Shown here: positions 35,389 through 44,150 of the stretch, one piece after another
How positions within the stretch are numbered: the first letter of the stretch is position 1
How the letters are laid out: the number at the start of each line of letters is the position of its first letter
Source of the DNA: Streptomyces gelaticus
Lineage (GTDB): Bacteria > Actinomycetota > Actinomycetes > Streptomycetales > Streptomycetaceae
Assembly (NCBI RefSeq): GCF_014649535.1
Contig: NZ_BMTF01000002.1
Location: forward strand, 1-64,000
Direction: 5' to 3'
Length of the DNA: 64,000 nucleotides
Made by a program: the position numbers and the translations under genes
Notes under the pieces: generated by a model
The model's database searches: none
What the model saw: the letters and a program-made list of their open reading frames with translations, nothing else
Told to the model about the DNA's origin: nothing

Positions 35389-35673
35389 AAGGCCCAAGGG
35401 TACGGGTTCGATCGCCGCGACCCCAGGCCGGCCGGGAACGATCCGGCAACGGCCCGCGTCCTGGCTGGTGTGCCGGCCTGTCCGGTACGCCCTGCGGCAC
35501 CGGGCTTCCCCGACCTCCGCCTACTCCCTGGGCCGGAGTGGTGACCTGGTGCAGTCGTCCTTGGGTAGGAGCACATCCGTGCTCGAACAGTGCGGTAATA
35601 GAGGCAGGGCCCGTACTGTGGGTTCTGTTGGAGTGCTGGAGCTCAGTCCGTCAGAAGGGGGCGCGCGAAGCCC

Positions 35674-36468
35674 ATGAGCGGTGTCATGAAGCGTATGGGG
35701 ATGATCTTCCGCGCGAAGGCAAACAAGGCCCTTGACCGGGCCGAGGATCCGCGCGAGACCCTCGATTACTCGTACCAGAAGCAGCTCGAACTGCTTCAGA
35801 AGGTACGCCGCGGTGTCGCCGATGTGGCGACCTCGCGCAAGCGGCTGGAGCTGCAGCTGAACCAGTTGCAGGGGCAGTCGTCCAAGCTGGAGGACCAGGG
35901 CCGCAAGGCGCTCGCACTCGGCCGCGAGGACCTGGCCCGTGAGGCGCTGTCCCGGCGCGCCGCACTCCAGCAGCAGGTCACCGACCTGGAGACGCAGCAC
36001 ACCACGCTGCAGGGCGAGGAGGAGAAGCTCACCCTCGCGGCGCAGCGGCTGCAGGCCAAGGTCGATGCCTTCCGTACGAAGAAGGAGACCATCAAGGCCA
36101 CCTACACCGCCGCCCAGGCGCAGACCCGGATCGGCGAGGCCTTCTCCGGTATCTCCGAGGAGATGGGCGACGTCGGCCTGGCGATCCAGCGGGCCGAGGA
36201 CAAGACCCAGCAGCTGCAGGCCCGGGCCGGCGCGATCGACGAGCTGCTCGCCTCCGGTGCCCTGGACGACCCGACCGGCACGGCGAAGGACGACATCGCC
36301 GCCGAGCTGGACCGGATCTCCGGTGGTACGGATGTGGAGCTGGAGCTCCAGCGCATGAAGGCCGAGCTGGCCGGCGGCTCCACCCCGCAGCAGGCCATCG
36401 AGGGCGGCCCGCAGGATTCCGCCCAGCAGCAGTCCTCGCAGTCCCCGCACAGGTTCGACAAGAGTTGA
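35674..36468 (+). CDS. pspA: PspA/IM30 family membrane-stress protein
   Basis: A 264-residue, almost wholly alpha-helical coiled-coil protein of the PspA/Vipp1 family that coats and protects the inner membrane under envelope stress. The family start MKRMGMIFRAKANKALDRAE and the following DPRETLDYSYQKQLELLQKV are clear, then long heptad-rich helices (residues 25-190) and a Gln/Ser-rich tail. The first ATG gives a 4-residue extension before MKRMG; either could be used. pspAA follows after 9 bp, and a two-component system lies downstream after a terminator. Confidence 0.93.
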   Translation: MSGVMKRMGMIFRAKANKALDRAEDPRETLDYSYQKQLELLQKVRRGVADVATSRKRLELQLNQLQGQSSKLEDQGRKALALGREDLAREALSRRAALQQQVTDLETQHTTLQGEEEKLTLAAQRLQAKVDAFRTKKETIKATYTAAQAQTRIGEAFSGISEEMGDVGLAIQRAEDKTQQLQARAGAIDELLASGALDDPTGTAKDDIAAELDRISGGTDVELELQRMKAELAGGSTPQQAIEGGPQDSAQQQSSQSPHRFDKS

Positions 36469-36477
36469 GGCGGCGTC

Positions 36478-36756
36478 ATGATCGTACGGATCATGGGGGA
36501 GGGCCAGGTCGCACTGGCCGACAGTCATCTCGCCGAGCTCGACGGGCTCGACGACGAACTGCTCGCCGAGGTGGAGAGAGGTGACGGACCCGGCTTCCGG
36601 GCCACTCTCCACGCGCTCCTGGCCAGGGTGCGCGAGCTCGGCACAGCACTGCCGGACGACTCCCTGGAGCCGTCGGAGCTGATCCTGCCGTCGTCCGACG
36701 CGACCCTCGAAGAGGTGCGCGCCATGCTCCGAGACGACGGTCTGATTCCCGGCTGA
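36478..36756 (+). CDS. pspAA: PspA-associated protein PspAA
   Basis: A 92-residue small protein of the PspAA family, which co-occurs with PspA in actinobacteria and is proposed to modulate it. Recognisable blocks are MIVRIMGEGQVALADSHLAE, LDDELLAEVERGD and SSDATLEEVRAMLRDDGLIPG. It begins 9 bases after the pspA stop and is surely co-transcribed. A terminator follows. Confidence 0.85.
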   Translation: MIVRIMGEGQVALADSHLAELDGLDDELLAEVERGDGPGFRATLHALLARVRELGTALPDDSLEPSELILPSSDATLEEVRAMLRDDGLIPG

Positions 36757-36788
36757 CGCCGGTCGTTTCTCCAGCACCCGCACGAAAC

Positions 36789-36826
36789 CCGTGCCCCGTG
36801 TCCGGTCCGCCGGACACGGGGCACGG
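36789..36826 (+). terminator. Terminator of pspA-pspAA
   Basis: A perfect 17-bp stem (36789-36805 with 36810-36826) and a 4-nt loop. Confidence 0.9.
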
Positions 36827-36895
36827 CCGTGTCCGGGGCCTTTCGCGCGGGGACCCGGTCGGATCCCCGCGCGACACGCCGTAACGTAGCTTGCC

Positions 36896-38158
36896 GTGAC
36901 CACCCTCGGAACCGGGGTTCTGCGCGTCCGGCACTGGCTGCGCGACCACCCCCTCGCGCTGGACGCCGCGCTGGCCCTGGCCGTGCTGGTGACCATGGTC
37001 ATCGGGTCGTTCGTGCACTCGCGCCCGGGGGAGGGGCCGCCCTCCTTCGGCATCGGCCCGCCCGCGATGAGCGGCGTGCTGCTGATGGTGGCCGGTGCCG
37101 TGGCGCTCATCTGGCGGCGGCGCAATCCCATGGCGGTGCTCGCGGTCACCGCCGGGCTGACGGTCGTCGAGCTGGTGGGGTCCGATCCGCCCGCGCCCGT
37201 GGTCATGAGCACCGTCATCGCGCTGTACACCGTGGCCGCCCGCACCGACCGGCCCACCACCTGGCGGGTCGGTCTGCTGACGATGGCCGTGCTGACGGCC
37301 GCGGCGATGCTCTGCGGTCCGGCGCCCTGGTACAGCCAGGAGAAGTTCGCCGTCTTCGCCTGGACCGGCATGGCCGGTGCCGCGGGGGACGCCGTGCGCT
37401 CCAGGCGCGCCTTCGTCGACGCGATCAGGGAGCGGGCCGAACGGGCCGAACGCACCCGCGACGAGGAGGCCCGGCGGCGGGTCGCCGAGGAACGGCTGAG
37501 GATCGCCCGCGAACTCCACGACGTCGTCGCCCACCACATCGCCCTGGTCAACGTGCAGGCCGGGGTGGCCGCCCACGTCATGGACAAGCGCCCCGACCAG
37601 GCCAAGGAGGCGCTGGCCCACGTCCGGGAGGCCAGCCGCTCCGCGCTCGACGAACTGCGGGCCACCGTCGGGCTGTTGCGCCAGTCCGGCGACCCCGCGG
37701 CGCCGACCGAACCCGCGCCGGGGCTCGCCGTCCTGGACGAACTGGTCGACACCGTCCGCCGGGCCGGGCTCCCCGTCGAGCTGGCCTGCACCGACCGGCG
37801 GCCCCCGCTGCCCGCGGCCGTCGACCTGGCCGCGTACCGGGTCATCCAGGAGGCGCTGACCAATGTCCGCAAACACGCGGGCCCCGGGGCGAAGGCCGAG
37901 GTGAGCGTCGTACGCGTCGGGAGGACGGCCGAGATCACCGTGATCGACAACGGCTCCGGCGGGGGCGGCCACGACGACGCCGGCGGCGGTCACGGCCTGC
38001 TCGGTATGCGCGAACGCGTCACCGCGCTCGGCGGCACTCTCACCGCCGGGGCCCGCTACGGCGGCGGTTTCCGGGTCCATGCGATCCTGCCCGTCGAGGC
38101 CCGCACGGCGGAGTCCGGCGAACCGGGCGCGGCGGGCCGGACGGGGGAGAAGGCATGA
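36896..38158 (+). CDS. Sensor histidine kinase, NarL/HisKA_3 type
   Basis: A 420-residue membrane kinase. The N-terminal 160 residues have about five hydrophobic helices with short loops and little extracellular domain. A coiled linker (RERAERAERTRDEEARRRVA) leads to the HisKA_3 dimerisation domain with the phospho-accepting His in IARELHDVVAHHIALVNVQ. HATPase follows (ALTNVRKHAG, VIDNGSGGGGHDD, GHGLLGMRERVTALGG). The GTG start is near the end of a Pro/Gly-poor promoter region. Its stop overlaps the regulator start (ATGA). Intramembrane-sensing kinases of this shape often respond to envelope stress, which fits the pspA and RND neighbours; that link is inference. Confidence 0.92.
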   Translation: MTTLGTGVLRVRHWLRDHPLALDAALALAVLVTMVIGSFVHSRPGEGPPSFGIGPPAMSGVLLMVAGAVALIWRRRNPMAVLAVTAGLTVVELVGSDPPAPVVMSTVIALYTVAARTDRPTTWRVGLLTMAVLTAAAMLCGPAPWYSQEKFAVFAWTGMAGAAGDAVRSRRAFVDAIRERAERAERTRDEEARRRVAEERLRIARELHDVVAHHIALVNVQAGVAAHVMDKRPDQAKEALAHVREASRSALDELRATVGLLRQSGDPAAPTEPAPGLAVLDELVDTVRRAGLPVELACTDRRPPLPAAVDLAAYRVIQEALTNVRKHAGPGAKAEVSVVRVGRTAEITVIDNGSGGGGHDDAGGGHGLLGMRERVTALGGTLTAGARYGGGFRVHAILPVEARTAESGEPGAAGRTGEKA

Positions 38159-38850
38159 CACCGCCCATCAGGGTGCTGCTCGTCGACGACCAGGCGCTGC
38201 TGCGCAGCGCGTTCCGGGTGCTGGTCGACTCGGAGGCCGACATGGAGGTGGTCGGCGAGGCGTCGGACGGCGCGCAGGCCGTGGAGCTCGCCCGCTCGAC
38301 CCGCGCCGACGTGGTGCTGATGGACATCCGGATGCCGGGTACGGACGGACTCACCGCGACCCGCATGATCAGCGCCGATCCGGAACTGGCCGGCGTACGG
38401 GTCGTCATGCTCACCACCTTCGAGGTGGACGAGTACGTGGTGCAGTCACTGCGGGCCGGGGCATCCGGCTTCCTCGGCAAGGGGGCGGAACCGGAGGAAC
38501 TGCTCAACGCCATCCGTATCGCCGCGGCCGGCGAGGCGCTGCTCTCACCGGCCGCGACCAAGGGCCTGATCGCCACCTTCCTCGCGCAGGGCGGCAGTTC
38601 GGAGGGCGACGGGCCGAGCGCCGCGGAGTACTCCGAGCGGCTGGCCGCACTCACCGGCCGTGAGCGCGAGGTGCTCGTCCTGGTCGCGGGCGGCCACTCC
38701 AACGACGAGATCGCCGAGCGGCTCGTCGTCAGCCCGCTCACCGTCAAGACCCATGTGAACAGGGCGATGGCGAAGCTGGGTGCACGGGACCGCGCTCAAT
38801 TGGTGGTAATTGCCTATGAATCGGGCCTGGTGCGCCCCAGGGTGGAGTGA
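38155..38850 (+). CDS. NarL/LuxR-family response regulator
   Basis: A 231-residue regulator paired with the preceding kinase through a 4-bp overlap. The receiver domain has the acidic pair in LLVDDQALL, the phosphorylated Asp in VVLMDIRMPG, Thr in VVMLTTFEVDEYV and Lys in GFLGKGAEPEELL. A linker of about 40 residues leads to a LuxR-type helix-turn-helix (LTGREREVLVLVAGGHSNDE, IAERLVVSPLTVKTHVNRAM). The targets are unknown; the RND permease 164 bp downstream on the same strand is a natural candidate. Confidence 0.94.
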   Translation: MTPPIRVLLVDDQALLRSAFRVLVDSEADMEVVGEASDGAQAVELARSTRADVVLMDIRMPGTDGLTATRMISADPELAGVRVVMLTTFEVDEYVVQSLRAGASGFLGKGAEPEELLNAIRIAAAGEALLSPAATKGLIATFLAQGGSSEGDGPSAAEYSERLAALTGREREVLVLVAGGHSNDEIAERLVVSPLTVKTHVNRAMAKLGARDRAQLVVIAYESGLVRPRVE

Positions 38851-39014
38851 CGGGTGGAGATACGGCGTACTCCACCTGCGGTATGCGCGACATAAGAAAG
38901 CGACTCTGGGCCGACGCCCGGGCCCTTGCGGGTGGGCGATCGTATAGACGGGTCGGGGCTGTCCGCTGGTCGCCCGCCCACCTGCCGCGTAAGCCACAGA
39001 AGAGAGACCCACCC

Positions 39015-42000
39015 ATGTCCTGGCTGTCCAGATTCAGCCTCGCGCAACGGGCCCTGATCGGACTGATCTCGATCGTCGCGCTCGTGTTCGGAGCGATCGC
39101 GATCCCGCAGCTCAAGCAGCAGCTGCTGCCCACCATCGAACTCCCGATGGTGTCGGTGCTCGCCCCCTACCAGGGTGCGTCCCCCGATGTGGTCGAGAAG
39201 CAGGTCGTCGAACCGCTCGAGAATTCCATCAAGGCCGTCGACGGCGTCACCGGCACCACCTCGACCGCCAGCGAGGGCAGCGCCGTCATCATGGCCTCCT
39301 TCGACTTCGGCAGCGAGGGCACCAAGCAGCTCGTCGCCGACATCCAGCAGGCGGTGAACCGCGCCCGCGCCCAGCTTCCCGACGACGTCGACCCGCAGGT
39401 CATCGCCGGCTCGACCGACGACATCCCGGCCGTCGTCCTCGCCGTCACCTCCGACAAGGACCAGCAGGCGCTCGCCGACCAGCTGGAGCGCACCGTCGTC
39501 CCCGCGCTGGAGGACATCGACGGCGTCGGTCAGGTCAGCATCGACGGTGTGCAGGACCTCCAGGTCTCCGTCACCCCCAACGACAAGAAGCTCGCCGCCG
39601 CGGGGCTGAACGCCATGACGCTCTCCCAGGCGCTCCAGGCGGGCGGCGCGACCGTCCCCGCCGGTTCCTTCTCCGAATCGGGCAAGAGCCGCACCGTCCA
39701 GGTCGGCGGCGCCTTCACCTCCCTGAAGCAGATCGAGGACCTGCGGGTCACCGGCCAGGACCCGGCCACGGGCAAGCCGGGCGAGGCGGTCCGCGTCGGT
39801 GACGTCGCCACGGTGAAGCAGGAGCCGTCCACCGCGGTCTCCATCACCCGCACCAACGGCAAGCCCAGCCTCGCCGTGATGGCCACGATGGACAAGGACG
39901 GCAGCGCCGTCGCCATCTCGGACGCGGTCAAGGACAAGCTCCCCGACCTCCGCAAGGACCTCGGGGCCGGCGCCGAACTGACCGTCGTCTCCGACCAGGG
40001 CCCCGCCGTCTCCAAGGCGATCTCAGGTCTGACCACCGAGGGCGCGCTCGGTCTGCTCTTCGCGGTCATCGTGATCCTGGTCTTCCTCGCGTCGCTGCGC
40101 TCGACCCTGGTCACCGCGGTCTCCATCCCGCTCTCCGTGGTCCTCGCGCTGATCGTGCTCTGGACCCGCGACCTCTCGCTCAACATGCTCACGCTGGGCG
40201 CACTGACCATCGCGATCGGCCGCGTCGTCGACGACTCGATCGTGGTCCTGGAGAACATCAAGCGTCACCTCGGCTACGGCGAGGAGCGCCAGTCGGCGAT
40301 CATCACCGCGGTGAAGGAAGTGGCCGGCGCGGTCACCTCCTCGACCCTCACCACGGTCGCAGTCTTCCTGCCGATCGGTCTCGTCGGCGGCATGGTCGGC
40401 GAGCTCTTCGGCTCCTTCTCGCTGACCGTCACCGCGGCTCTGCTGGCCTCCCTGCTGGTCTCGCTGACCGTCGTCCCCGTCCTGTCCTACTGGTTCCTGC
40501 GCGCCCCGAAGGGCAGCACCGAGAACCCGGACGAGGCCCGCCGCAAGGCCGAGGAGAAGGAAGCCCGCAGCCGGCTCCAGCGGCTGTACGTCCCGGTGCT
40601 GGGCTTCGCTACCCGGCGCCGTATCACCAGCATCGTCATCGCCGTCGTCGTGTTCCTGGGCACCTTCGGCATGGCCCCGCTGCTGAAGACCAACTTCTTC
40701 GACCAGGGCGAGCAGGAAGTCCTCTCCATCAAGCAGGAGCTGACCCCCGGCACCAGCCTGGCGGCCGCCGACAAGGCGGCCAAGAAGGTCGAGAAGGTCC
40801 TCGCCGACGACAAGGGCGTCAAGGACTACCAGGTCACCGTCGGCTCGTCCGGCTTCATGGCGGCCTTCGGCGGCGGTACGGGCGCCAACCAGGCCTCGTA
40901 CCAGGTCACCCTGAAGGACTCGGGCGACTTCGACGCCACGCAGGAGCGCATCGACACGGCGCTCGGCAAGCTCGACGGCATCGGTGACACCACCATCTCC
41001 GCGGGCGACGGCTTCGGCAGCCAGGACCTCAGCGTCGTGGTCAAGGCCGCCGACGCGGACGTGCTGAAGAAGGCGTCCGAGAAGGTGCGGGCCGAGGTCG
41101 CCGGAATCAAGGACGTCACCGACGTCCAGAGCGACCTCGCGCAGAGTGTCCCGCGGATCTCGGTCAAGGCCACGCCCAAGGCCGCGGAGGCCGGCTTCGA
41201 CCAGGCCACGCTCGGCGCGGCCGTGGCCGGAGCGGTGCGCGGCACCCCGTCCGGCAAGGCGGTCATGGACGACACCGAGCGGGACGTCGTCATCACCTCC
41301 GCCCACCCGGCCACCACCATGGCCGAGCTGAAGAACCTTCCCCTCGGCCCGGTCAGGCTCGGACAGATCGCCGACGTCGAACTGGTCCCCGGACCGGTCT
41401 CGATGACCCGGATCGACGGCCAGCGCGCCGCGACCATCACCGCGAAGCCCATGGGTGACAACACCGGTGCGGTCAGCGCCTCGCTCCAGACGAAGATCAA
41501 CGCCCTGGACCTCCCGGACGGCGCCACCGCCACCATCGGCGGTGTCTCCGAGGACCAGAACGACGCCTTCCTGAAGCTCGGCCTGGCGATGCTGGCCGCG
41601 ATCGCGATCGTCTTCATGCTGCTGGTGGCGACCTTCAAGTCGCTGGTCCAGCCGCTGATCCTGCTGGTCTCCATCCCGTTCGCGGCCACCGGCGCGATCG
41701 GCCTGCTCGTCGTCACCGGCACCCCGATGGGTGTCCCGGCGATGATCGGCATGCTGATGCTGATCGGCATCGTGGTGACCAACGCGATCGTGCTGATCGA
41801 CCTGATCAACCAGTACCGGGCCCAGGGCATGGGCGTCGTCGAAGCGGTCGTCGAGGGCGGCCGCCACCGGCTGCGCCCGATCCTGATGACCGCACTCGCG
41901 ACGATCTTCGCCCTGCTCCCGATGGCACTCGGCGTCACCGGCGAGGGCGGCTTCATCTCGCAGCCGCTCGCGGTGGTCGTGATCGGCGGCCTGGTCACCT

Positions 42001-42173
42001 CGACGCTGCTCACCCTGCTCCTGGTGCCGACGCTCTACGCGATGGTGGAGCTCCGCAAGGAGCGCCGCGCGAAGAAGAAGGCGGTCAAGCGGGCGAAGAA
42101 GGCGGGGCAGCCCGCCCCGGCCGAGCAGGCGCAGACCGCCTCCGACGAGGAGCCGGAGCCCGCGAAGGCCTGA
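39015..42173 (+). CDS. RND-family efflux permease (AcrB/HAE1-like)
   Basis: A 1052-residue proton-driven transporter with the usual duplicated design: a membrane helix, a large outer loop and a six-helix bundle, twice. The paired acidic residues of TM4 that carry protons are in GRVVDDSIVVLENI, and typical flanking segments are LIGLISIVALVFGAIAIPQL and AMIGMLMLIGIVVTNAIVLI. The tail is Lys/Ala-rich. Full-size AcrB-type pumps normally work with a periplasmic adaptor and outer-membrane channel. Neither gene is here and the host is Gram-positive, so it may act alone. Substrates are unknown. Confidence 0.93.
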   Translation: MSWLSRFSLAQRALIGLISIVALVFGAIAIPQLKQQLLPTIELPMVSVLAPYQGASPDVVEKQVVEPLENSIKAVDGVTGTTSTASEGSAVIMASFDFGSEGTKQLVADIQQAVNRARAQLPDDVDPQVIAGSTDDIPAVVLAVTSDKDQQALADQLERTVVPALEDIDGVGQVSIDGVQDLQVSVTPNDKKLAAAGLNAMTLSQALQAGGATVPAGSFSESGKSRTVQVGGAFTSLKQIEDLRVTGQDPATGKPGEAVRVGDVATVKQEPSTAVSITRTNGKPSLAVMATMDKDGSAVAISDAVKDKLPDLRKDLGAGAELTVVSDQGPAVSKAISGLTTEGALGLLFAVIVILVFLASLRSTLVTAVSIPLSVVLALIVLWTRDLSLNMLTLGALTIAIGRVVDDSIVVLENIKRHLGYGEERQSAIITAVKEVAGAVTSSTLTTVAVFLPIGLVGGMVGELFGSFSLTVTAALLASLLVSLTVVPVLSYWFLRAPKGSTENPDEARRKAEEKEARSRLQRLYVPVLGFATRRRITSIVIAVVVFLGTFGMAPLLKTNFFDQGEQEVLSIKQELTPGTSLAAADKAAKKVEKVLADDKGVKDYQVTVGSSGFMAAFGGGTGANQASYQVTLKDSGDFDATQERIDTALGKLDGIGDTTISAGDGFGSQDLSVVVKAADADVLKKASEKVRAEVAGIKDVTDVQSDLAQSVPRISVKATPKAAEAGFDQATLGAAVAGAVRGTPSGKAVMDDTERDVVITSAHPATTMAELKNLPLGPVRLGQIADVELVPGPVSMTRIDGQRAATITAKPMGDNTGAVSASLQTKINALDLPDGATATIGGVSEDQNDAFLKLGLAMLAAIAIVFMLLVATFKSLVQPLILLVSIPFAATGAIGLLVVTGTPMGVPAMIGMLMLIGIVVTNAIVLIDLINQYRAQGMGVVEAVVEGGRHRLRPILMTALATIFALLPMALGVTGEGGFISQPLAVVVIGGLVTSTLLTLLLVPTLYAMVELRKERRAKKKAVKRAKKAGQPAPAEQAQTASDEEPEPAKA

Positions 42174-42205
42174 CGCGCCGGGCATACCGCAGGGCAGGAA
42201 AACAG

Positions 42206-42241
42206 AGGCCCCGGCACCGTTCTCCAACGGTGCCGGGGCCT
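42206..42241. terminator. Terminator between RND permease and nadA
   Basis: A perfect 16-bp stem (aggccccggcaccgtt) with a 4-nt loop, followed by ttt on the plus strand, between convergent genes. Confidence 0.9.
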
Positions 42242-42260
42242 TTGGCCGTGCACGCCGCCG

Positions 42261-43448
42261 TTACGGCAGCGCCAGCATCCGCTCCAGGGCGAGCTTCGCG
42301 TACTTCTCCGTCTCCGGGTCGACCTCGATCCGGTTGACCGGATTGCCGTCGGCCAGCGACTCCAGCGCCCACACCAGGTGCGGCAGGTCGATGCGGTTCA
42401 TCGTCGAGCAGAAGCAGACCGTCTTGTCGAGGAAGACGATCTCCTTGTCCTCGGCCGCGAACCGGTTCGCCAGGCGGCGCACCAGGTTCAGCTCGGTGCC
42501 GATCGCCCACTTCGAGCCGGCCGGGGCCGCTTCCAGGGCCTTGATGATGTACTCCGTCGAGCCGACGTAGTCCGCCGCCGCCACGACCTCGTGCTTGCAC
42601 TCGGGGTGCACCAGGACGTTGACGCCCGGTATCCGCTCGCGGACGTCGTTGACGGACTCGACCGAGAAGCGGCCGTGCACCGAGCAGTGCCCGCGCCACA
42701 GGATCATCTTCGCGTTCCGCAACTCCTCGGCGGTCAGGCCGCCGCCCGGCTTGTGCGGGTTGTACAGGACGCAGTCCTCCAGCGACATCCCCATGTCCCG
42801 GACCGCGGTGTTCCGGCCCAGGTGCTGGTCGGGCAGGAAGAGGACCTTCTCGCCCTGCTCGAAGGCCCACTCCAGCGCCCGCTTCGCATTGGACGAGGTG
42901 CAGATCGTGCCGCCGTGCCTGCCGGTGAAGGCCTTGATGTCGGCGGAGGAGTTCATGTACGAGACCGGCACGACCTGCTCGGCGACCCCGGCCTCGGTCA
43001 GCACGTCCCAGCACTCGGCGACCTGCTCGGCGGTGGCCATGTCGGCCATGGAGCAGCCCGCGGCCAGGTCCGGCAGCACGACCTTCTGGTCGTCGGCGGT
43101 CAGGATGTCCGCGGACTCGGCCATGAAGTGCACGCCGCAGAAGACGATGTACTCGGCCTCCGGCCGCGCGGCCGCGTCCCGGGCGAGCTTGAACGAGTCG
43201 CCGGTGACATCGGCGAACTGGATGACCTCGTCGCGCTGGTAGTGGTGGCCGAGGACGAACACCTTGTCCCCGAGCTTCTCCTTGGCCGCGCGGGCACGCT
43301 CCACCAGGTCCGGGTCGGACGGGGCTGGCAGGTCGCCGGGGCACTCGACGCCGCGCTCGCTCCTCGGGTCGGCCTCACGGCCGAGCAGGAGCAGGGCGAG
43401 GGGCGTCGGCTGGACGTCGAGATCCTGGACGGGGTGGGCCGTGGTCAC
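42261..43448 (-). CDS. nadA: Quinolinate synthase A
   Basis: A [4Fe-4S] enzyme condensing iminoaspartate with dihydroxyacetone phosphate to quinolinate in NAD biosynthesis. The 395-residue protein has the three cluster cysteines in VFCGVHFMAES, HPECKHEV and VCFCSTMNR, plus VLGHHYQRDEVIQFAD and PDQHLGRNTA. GTG 43448 (VTTAHPVQDL) is preferred because AAAGGG lies 8 bases upstream; a GTG three codons earlier is too close. nadB and nadC are not adjacent. The AT-rich upstream region carries two similar palindromes. Confidence 0.95.
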   Translation of the reverse strand: MTTAHPVQDLDVQPTPLALLLLGREADPRSERGVECPGDLPAPSDPDLVERARAAKEKLGDKVFVLGHHYQRDEVIQFADVTGDSFKLARDAAARPEAEYIVFCGVHFMAESADILTADDQKVVLPDLAAGCSMADMATAEQVAECWDVLTEAGVAEQVVPVSYMNSSADIKAFTGRHGGTICTSSNAKRALEWAFEQGEKVLFLPDQHLGRNTAVRDMGMSLEDCVLYNPHKPGGGLTAEELRNAKMILWRGHCSVHGRFSVESVNDVRERIPGVNVLVHPECKHEVVAAADYVGSTEYIIKALEAAPAGSKWAIGTELNLVRRLANRFAAEDKEIVFLDKTVCFCSTMNRIDLPHLVWALESLADGNPVNRIEVDPETEKYAKLALERMLALP

Positions 43449-43495
43449 GTCACGCACCCTTTCTTCTCTGCTGAAAGCTTCTGCGAAAGCCTTTT

Positions 43496-43542
43496 CGTCT
43501 AATTGACGCTATCTATCATATCCGGTTCACGTCACTTTGACG
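43496..43542. promoter_or_regulatory. Two similar 13-bp palindromes between nadA and the Fe-S gene
   Basis: CGTCTAATTGACG (43496-43508) and CGTCACTTTGACG (43530-43542) share the pattern CGTCWnnTTGACG. Their centres are 34 bp apart, roughly three helical turns, in an unusually AT-rich divergent promoter region. They may be a paired operator for nadA. The regulator is unknown. Confidence 0.5.
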
Positions 43543-43691
43543 ATGGCCATAGTGTCGATGTGACGCATCCCCCGGGCCGACCGGTGTGCGAGCATGAATG
43601 GAACAGGCAAGCGCTCGGCCCGGAATGATTCCGCGGTCCCGACGGTTGCAACGTCGGCAAGCAGTCTCCGTACAACCCGGGAGAGAAGCAG

Positions 43692-44048
43692 ATGTCCGTA
43701 TCGGACGAGACCACCACCGTGAGCGACGGCATCCTCCTGTCCGACGCCGCCGCAGCCAAGGTCAAGAGCCTGCTGGAGCAGGAAGGCCGTGACGACCTGG
43801 CGCTGCGCGTCGCCGTTCAGCCCGGCGGCTGCTCGGGCCTGCGCTACCAGCTCTTCTTCGACGAGCGTTCGCTCGACGGTGACGTCGTGAAGGACTTCGA
43901 CGGCGTGAAGGTCGTCACCGACCGGATGAGCGCTCCGTACCTGGGCGGCGCCTCCATCGACTTCGTCGACACCATCGAGAAGCAGGGCTTCACGATCGAC
44001 AACCCCAACGCCACGGGCTCCTGCGCCTGCGGCGACTCCTTCAGCTGA
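43692..44048 (+). CDS. erpA: Iron-sulfur cluster insertion protein, ErpA/HesB family
   Basis: A 118-residue A-type carrier that delivers Fe-S clusters to apoproteins. The three conserved cysteines are in QPGGCSGLRYQLFF and the C-terminal SCACGDSFS. The family blocks LSDAAAAKVKSLLEQEG and GGASIDFVDTIEKQGFTIDN are complete. GGGAGAAGCAG precedes the ATG. It is divergent from nadA, a [4Fe-4S] enzyme, and is a plausible source of its cluster. Confidence 0.93.
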   Translation: MSVSDETTTVSDGILLSDAAAAKVKSLLEQEGRDDLALRVAVQPGGCSGLRYQLFFDERSLDGDVVKDFDGVKVVTDRMSAPYLGGASIDFVDTIEKQGFTIDNPNATGSCACGDSFS

Positions 44049-44093
44049 GCCCTGAAGGCGGCGCGCACGCCCGAGGGTGCCGCGCCGGAACGG

Positions 44094-44134
44094 CACGACG
44101 GCGGCGGCCCGGATTCCGGGCCGCCGCCGTCGTG
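44094..44134. terminator. Bidirectional terminator
   Basis: A perfect 19-bp stem (44094-44112 with 44116-44134) and a 3-nt loop between convergent genes. Confidence 0.9.
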
Positions 44135-44150
44135 TCCGAGGGGCCGGCGC

